Assembly (NCBI RefSeq): GCF_000938305.1
Contig: NZ_JYMT01000012.1
Span: 124,001-188,000 of the forward strand
Length of the DNA stretch: 64,000 bases
From: Bradyrhizobium sp. LTSP885
Lineage (GTDB): Bacteria; Pseudomonadota; Alphaproteobacteria; Rhizobiales; Xanthobacteraceae
Direction of reading: 5' to 3'
Below the pieces are notes generated by a model, which was given only the letters and a program-made list of their open reading frames with translations, ran no database searches and was not told the DNA's origin. The translations under genes and the position numbers were made by a program. This document shows positions 60,003 to 64,000 of this stretch, piece by piece (the first letter of the stretch is position 1; every line of letters starts with the position of its first letter).

Positions 60003-61183
60003 TTGGCAATCTCAAAGCGGCCATTATGAACGACGGCCACGAACATGCCGCGAATGTCTAGGCCGAGATGATCCGTGGCGGAATAATTGTAGACCCCAGT
60101 TGCAGCGGGGAATTCCTTGATGGTTTCGATGGCGTCGCGCGTCTTAGCCCGAAACGCATCGATATCCTTCGGCGATATACCCGCTGCCATAGCCCGTTTC
60201 ATCGCCTCGATCGAAACCAGGACGGAATCCCAGCCACTCACCGTGAACATGTCCGGCTTCGCTCCTCCGAACTTCAATTCGTACTTCTCTACCAAATTGT
60301 CGAGAACGGGCTTCAACACGTTTTCCGCTGGAATCCGATCATAGACCATCACGGCGCCGACTCCCGCAAGGCCTCCCTCGATCGACGACGGGTTGATCCC
60401 GAGAAATGTCCAATTCGCCACTCCGGCGCCGTGATAGATCGCCTTGCGAAAGCCAACTCGACTGAGCGCTTGATGGACAAGGTTTGCTGACGGCGGAATA
60501 GCGTGAAGATAGACGGCGTCGGAATCAGCTTGGCTTAGCCGTAACGCTTGCGGAGTGAAATTAGTATCCGTTCGCGAGAACCGTTCTGACGCGACGACTT
60601 GGATGCCATACTCCTTCGCGGCACGCTCGAACTCGACCTTGCCTGATTCGCCATAAGAATCGTCTAAACCTGCAAATGCGACCTTCTTGATGCCATGCGC
60701 CTTCATGTGATCAAAGATGCGCTTGAACATCAAACTTTCGGTAGGGACTGTTTTGAAAGTCCAGAAGCGTTCGTTGACAGGCTCAACTATCGTGGCCGCT
60801 GATCCCAGGGCCATGTTCGGCGTTTTTCCGTTCTTGACGACGTCGAGAATAGCCATCGACGACGGCGTCGTCGTGCAACAGATCACGATGTGCGCTTTGT
60901 CGTCCTCGATAAGTTTTCGCACGTTTATGACTGATCGGGTTGGGTCAGAACTGTCGTCGTAGGTGACAAAGCGAACCCTGAAGGGCAGATCTGTGCGCTT
61001 GGCGAGATCGTCTTCGAAGAGATTAATTGCATTCCGCTCTGGAATGCCGAGTCCTGATGCGGGACCAGTCGATGCTACTACACTACCGATCACGACTTCT
61101 GGCTTTTCCTCTGCAGGAGCGGACGCAGTTATCGAAGTCAGTATTAGAACTGCTGCGACAGCCGCGAACCTATCAAAGCTCAT
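59999..61183 (-). CDS. Branched-chain-type ABC transporter substrate-binding protein
   Basis: A 394-residue periplasmic SBP. Signal peptide FAAVAAVLILTSITASAPAE is followed by EVVIGSVVASTGPASGLGIP, the Peripla_BP_6 start. No transporter membrane or ATPase genes are adjacent. It is flanked by a YtcJ amidohydrolase gene upstream and a SnoaL-like gene downstream, an arrangement echoing the SBP-amidohydrolase pair at 41.8-44.7 kb. Confidence 0.88.
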   Translation of the reverse strand: MSFDRFAAVAAVLILTSITASAPAEEKPEVVIGSVVASTGPASGLGIPERNAINLFEDDLAKRTDLPFRVRFVTYDDSSDPTRSVINVRKLIEDDKAHIVICCTTTPSSMAILDVVKNGKTPNMALGSAATIVEPVNERFWTFKTVPTESLMFKRIFDHMKAHGIKKVAFAGLDDSYGESGKVEFERAAKEYGIQVVASERFSRTDTNFTPQALRLSQADSDAVYLHAIPPSANLVHQALSRVGFRKAIYHGAGVANWTFLGINPSSIEGGLAGVGAVMVYDRIPAENVLKPVLDNLVEKYELKFGGAKPDMFTVSGWDSVLVSIEAMKRAMAAGISPKDIDAFRAKTRDAIETIKEFPAATGVYNYSATDHLGLDIRGMFVAVVHNGRFEIAK

Positions 61184-61277
61184 GTTGTTCTATCCCTTCG
61201 TAGCATAAGTCGATGTGCGTAGGAGAGCATCTCATGTAGTCTGCCTAGCCGCCGTATCTGGCGATACAATTGGCCGG

Positions 61278-62867
61278 TCAACCTTGTAGTCGATGTTTGA
61301 AAACGCATTCGCCGCGAACGAACGTCGCACTTATCTGCGTCTCAAGGATCGAGCCCGATCTTGAGCTGCGAGGATCGCGGTCAACAACGACCAGATCGGC
61401 GACTGCCCCAGCCTGCAGCACTCCGCGCTTCCCTTCTTGACCAAGTACGCGAGCTCCGCCAACCGTATAAGCGTGTAGAGCCTGTTGCGCCGTCAGGCAT
61501 TCGCTTCGATCAAATTGATGTCCACCTGCCGACCGCCGCTCGACTGCCGCCGCCATGCCTACAAACGGCGATAGAGGCGTAGCCGGTGCATCGGAACTTC
61601 CGGCAATCGGGACCCCGGCATCGAGCAGCGACTTCGCCGGATAGAGCCGATCGGCCCGTTCAAGTCCGAGCTTTTCGACAAAGCCGTCACCCATCGCGTT
61701 GAGGAAAGCGTATTGGGGGACAACCGTGACGCCTGTCTGTGGAAGACGCGCCTTTGCCGTGATCGACGGAAACGCAAGATGCTCAATACGATGGCGGCGC
61801 AAGCTGCCTTCTTTCGCGATCGCGGAAAACGAGCCAACGACCAGATCAATTGCTCTGTCTCCTATCGCATGTACCGCTACATTCCAGCCGGCGCGGTGTG
61901 CAGCGACCATGCTGTCATGCAAGGTCCGAACCGGCAGCATTAGCAGGCCTCGATTCGCATTTGTGTCTGGATACGGCTCGCAGAGTGCGGCCGTTCTGCT
62001 TCCGATGGTGCCATCGGCAAAGAACTTGAGCGTGTCGACCTGCCAGTCCAAGTTGACACCCGAGGGGTGCAATTCCCGTGCCCGTGCTTCCCTCTCATCC
62101 AAACCTAGCATGAACGCCATGCGCAGCTGGTAAGGGCCGCGCCGCCGCAACGACTGCCAGACGTTCCACTCGGCATCGAAGCCGCTCGAAAATCCAACCG
62201 CGGCCTCGGTTGCGCCGGTGACACCGAACCGGTGATATATTGCCGCAACCTCATTGAGGGAGTCGACGAGTGCGATCTCCGGTGGCAGCGGCCACATCGC
62301 AAAGACACCATCCGTCGCGCGTTCGCGTAACACTCCGGTCGCTCTGCCAGATGCCCGCTCAATGATCCCACCGAACGGGCTCTCGGTGCCGTCTTTAATA
62401 CCCAATATCTCTAGAGCCTTCGAGTTCACTACTGCGGCATGGCCGCAGACACGCTTGAACGCCACTGGTTGTGCCATAGAGATCCGGTCGAGATCCTCCC
62501 GCGTCGGGAGCCGGCGTTCTTTTAAAGCAAATTCGTTAAGCCCAACGGCCGTGATCCATTGTCCCGCCGGCACTTCGCGAGATGCCTCCCTCACCTTTTC
62601 AACAGCGTCGTCAACAGTGGACACTTCATCGGGAGCGAGCCGGGTTTCCAACCTGTCAAGCGCCATCCAGAACAGATGGCTATGAGCATCGATCAAGCCC
62701 GGAAGTACAGTTCTCCCTTCCAGATCAATTTCAATATCCGCCGGCGGAGCGTCTTCAGCCGCACCAATCCAGGTAATTTTCCCTTCCGAGAACGCGACGG
62801 CGGACACCTCAGGCTGCTCCGCGCGCATCGTTACGACGGTCGCATTCTTCAGGAGATATGATGGCAT
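61278..62867 (-). CDS. YtcJ-type amidohydrolase
   Basis: A 529-residue cytoplasmic amidohydrolase. LIDAHSHL, FADGTIGSRTAALCE, VAVHAIGDRAID, HRIEHLAFP and the aspartate in AGSSDAPATPL supply the metal site. It is closely similar to the enzyme at 41781 (shared GFDAEWNVW/GFDAEFTIW region and KFFADGTIGSRTA/KYFADGIVGARTA). It follows the cupin gene by 21 bp and precedes the SBP gene by 94 bp, so it is probably in one transcript. Confidence 0.88.
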   Translation of the reverse strand: MPSYLLKNATVVTMRAEQPEVSAVAFSEGKITWIGAAEDAPPADIEIDLEGRTVLPGLIDAHSHLFWMALDRLETRLAPDEVSTVDDAVEKVREASREVPAGQWITAVGLNEFALKERRLPTREDLDRISMAQPVAFKRVCGHAAVVNSKALEILGIKDGTESPFGGIIERASGRATGVLRERATDGVFAMWPLPPEIALVDSLNEVAAIYHRFGVTGATEAAVGFSSGFDAEWNVWQSLRRRGPYQLRMAFMLGLDEREARARELHPSGVNLDWQVDTLKFFADGTIGSRTAALCEPYPDTNANRGLLMLPVRTLHDSMVAAHRAGWNVAVHAIGDRAIDLVVGSFSAIAKEGSLRRHRIEHLAFPSITAKARLPQTGVTVVPQYAFLNAMGDGFVEKLGLERADRLYPAKSLLDAGVPIAGSSDAPATPLSPFVGMAAAVERRSAGGHQFDRSECLTAQQALHAYTVGGARVLGQEGKRGVLQAGAVADLVVVDRDPRSSRSGSILETQISATFVRGECVFKHRLQG

Positions 62868-62888
62868 CGGCGCACGCCCTGGTGACAG

Positions 62889-63239
62889 CTATACTCTTCG
62901 TACGACGAAGGCCTTCTTGAGAAGTGACGTCACTTCCCATGTTCCACAAAGTCCGGGCTCGCATACGAAGGTATCGCCTGGGCCAAACTCTTGGGGAAGA
63001 CCGCCATCCGGCGTGATCACGCAGGTCCCTTCAAGAATCTGGCAGAACTCCCAAACCTTGTAGTCCATTCGCCACTTCGCGGGAGTTGCCGACCAGAAAC
63101 CCGAAGAAACCTGCCCATCATCGGTTTTCGCAAGTCTCCAGGCTGTCGTCGTCGGGTCACCCGACAGCAACTCAGCAAAGAACGGGGTGTTGATAGCGGG
63201 CTCGACCTGGCAGTCGCGGAACGCAATAAGACGATTCAT
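62889..63239 (-). CDS. DUF861-type cupin protein
   Basis: A 116-residue single-domain cupin. SGFWSATPAKWRMDYKVWEF, EILEG-like CQILEGTCVITPDGG and FGPGDTFVCEPGLCGTWEV match the DUF861/EutQ-like pattern. Related proteins occur beside amine- and polyamine-oxidising enzymes; function is not established. It lies one base after the FAD oxidoreductase stop. Confidence 0.82.
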   Translation of the reverse strand: MNRLIAFRDCQVEPAINTPFFAELLSGDPTTTAWRLAKTDDGQVSSGFWSATPAKWRMDYKVWEFCQILEGTCVITPDGGLPQEFGPGDTFVCEPGLCGTWEVTSLLKKAFVVRRV

Positions 63240-63240
63240 T

Positions 63241-64000
63241 TCACCTCTCGCCGATCATAGCGTGGCTCGTCTCACTGCCTTGCCTCGCGAACTGGTCGCC
63301 CATGATGACCTTCGCTGCGTTGTACCCTGGCAAGCCGGTAATGTTGCCGCCTGGGTGCGAGGACGACCCGCACAGATAGAGACCGCCCAGGAAAGTCCGA
63401 TAGTCTTCTGCACCGGCGAAAGGTCGACCGGCTCCGACTTGCCCATTCCTGAATGCGCCGATCAGCAAGTCCGCCTCGCGCATGTTAGGATGACGAATTG
63501 CCGTTTCGTGAGGACTCTGAGCGAAACTATCGATCGTCGCCGCACGCAGATTGGGAGCGTACTCGCACCAGAGGTCAAACATGCGCTGAGCATGCTTCGA
63601 CTTCTCATCGACCCAGTTCAGAGAATTTCCTCGCAGCGCGTATGGAGTCTTTTCCCACATGAACGCGGTGTGATAGCCGGCAGGCGCTTGAGATGGATCG
63701 ATCGCGGTGGGCGTTCCGCCCCATAGCACCGACGGTCCGATCGTTCCTTCGTCGTGACTACGAACGAGTTCGAGAAATGTGTCGATTTTATCGATGCCCA
63801 TGATCACCATCAGCGACTTCTGGACTTCGGGATATCGATCCGCAGCCTTGTAAACCGGCGCTTCTTTGAGATTTAGATGCAGCGTAAACAACGGCCCCAG
63901 CGTGTTATATTCGAAGCCCTCGGCCTTCCCTGCCCATCCCGGAGGTAGCTCCGAGCGCTGCATCAGATCGAGAAAGGTGATGTGCGGATTGACGCTCGAT
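63241..64000 (-). CDS. FAD-dependent oxidoreductase, phytoene-desaturase-like (3' part, runs off window)
   Basis: The frame is open from the stop at 63241 to the window edge; the N-terminal FAD domain lies outside. The visible 253 residues end in LCGSSSHPGGNITGLPGYNA and AKVIMG, the C-terminal FAD-binding pattern of phytoene desaturase/amine-oxidase-like flavoproteins. In a catabolic cluster with cupin and amidohydrolase genes it may oxidise an amine or alicyclic intermediate (inference). It is the most upstream visible gene of the final operon. Confidence 0.8.
   Translation of the reverse strand, partial: SSVNPHITFLDLMQRSELPPGWAGKAEGFEYNTLGPLFTLHLNLKEAPVYKAADRYPEVQKSLMVIMGIDKIDTFLELVRSHDEGTIGPSVLWGGTPTAIDPSQAPAGYHTAFMWEKTPYALRGNSLNWVDEKSKHAQRMFDLWCEYAPNLRAATIDSFAQSPHETAIRHPNMREADLLIGAFRNGQVGAGRPFAGAEDYRTFLGGLYLCGSSSHPGGNITGLPGYNAAKVIMGDQFARQGSETSHAMIGER

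Noticed and set aside
1..64000. CRISPR array, prophage or defence island
   Set aside because: No regularly spaced repeats, phage structural genes or defence-type nucleases were seen on either strand.

Overview
The window looks like accessory catabolic DNA from an alphaproteobacterium of the Bradyrhizobium/Rhodopseudomonas/Afipia type (inferred from protein style and GC-rich codon use; no rRNA, tRNA or housekeeping gene is present to anchor it). About 60 genes or gene remnants are supported. Almost all are degradative enzymes, uptake proteins or one-component regulators. Three remnants, one IS element and one recombination-like junction show repeated rearrangement.

Layout. (1) 1-9.9 kb: the 5' part of a molybdenum hydroxylase gene (minus strand, cut by the window edge), a divergent LysR regulator, then a tight plus-strand operon (alpha/beta hydrolase, atypical crotonase, MatB-like malonyl-CoA synthetase, atypical SDR, amidase, MarR) facing an NCS2 nucleobase-type permease. 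(2) 10.2-16.5 kb: a chimeric MFS/ABC remnant, then a minus-strand three-component Rieske oxygenase set (oxygenase, ferredoxin, reductase) with an epoxide hydrolase and MarR, divergent from a glyoxalase and a GST. (3) 16.6-22.1 kb: FAH-type hydratase, NAD-dependent reductase, DUF3313 lipoprotein, DUF2147 protein, TetR regulator, enoyl-CoA hydratase. (4) 22.3-31.9 kb: branched-chain-type solute-binding protein (SBP), AraC regulator, acyl-CoA dehydrogenase, two acyl-CoA ligases, MDR oxidoreductase, an SBP gene fragment and a nitroreductase. (5) 32.2-37.8 kb: EutR-like regulator, class III aminotransferase, APC permease, cupin, and a truncated alanine dehydrogenase fused against an excisionase-like gene. 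(6) 38.3-52.0 kb, visibly more GC-rich: one long minus-strand operon (secreted amidohydrolase, phthalate-type Rieske oxygenase, glutamine-synthetase-like ligase, SBP, second amidohydrolase, LivHMGF) divergent from a ferredoxin reductase, an IclR regulator and a carboxymethyl-hydroxymuconate isomerase. (7) 52.1-53.2 kb: an IS630-family element. (8) 53.3-64.0 kb: a minus-strand run of indolepyruvate-ferredoxin-oxidoreductase-type gene (broken by one in-frame TAG), RidA-like protein, hydrolase, amidase, SnoaL-like protein, SBP, amidohydrolase, cupin and an FAD oxidoreductase cut by the window edge.

How it fits together: each block pairs uptake, an activating step (Mo hydroxylase, Rieske oxygenase, CoA ligase or glutamyl ligase), hydrolytic or beta-oxidation-like processing and a local regulator. 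Candidate operators seen directly in the sequence tie several blocks to their regulators: a 19-bp site shared by the first operon and the permease, a TetR palindrome shared by the tetR and lipoprotein promoters, a perfect 12-bp inverted repeat between the Rieske and glyoxalase genes, and repeated GTTC-N7-GAAC boxes at the IclR-controlled divergent promoter. Substrates cannot be read from sequence alone; the proposals are marked as inference.
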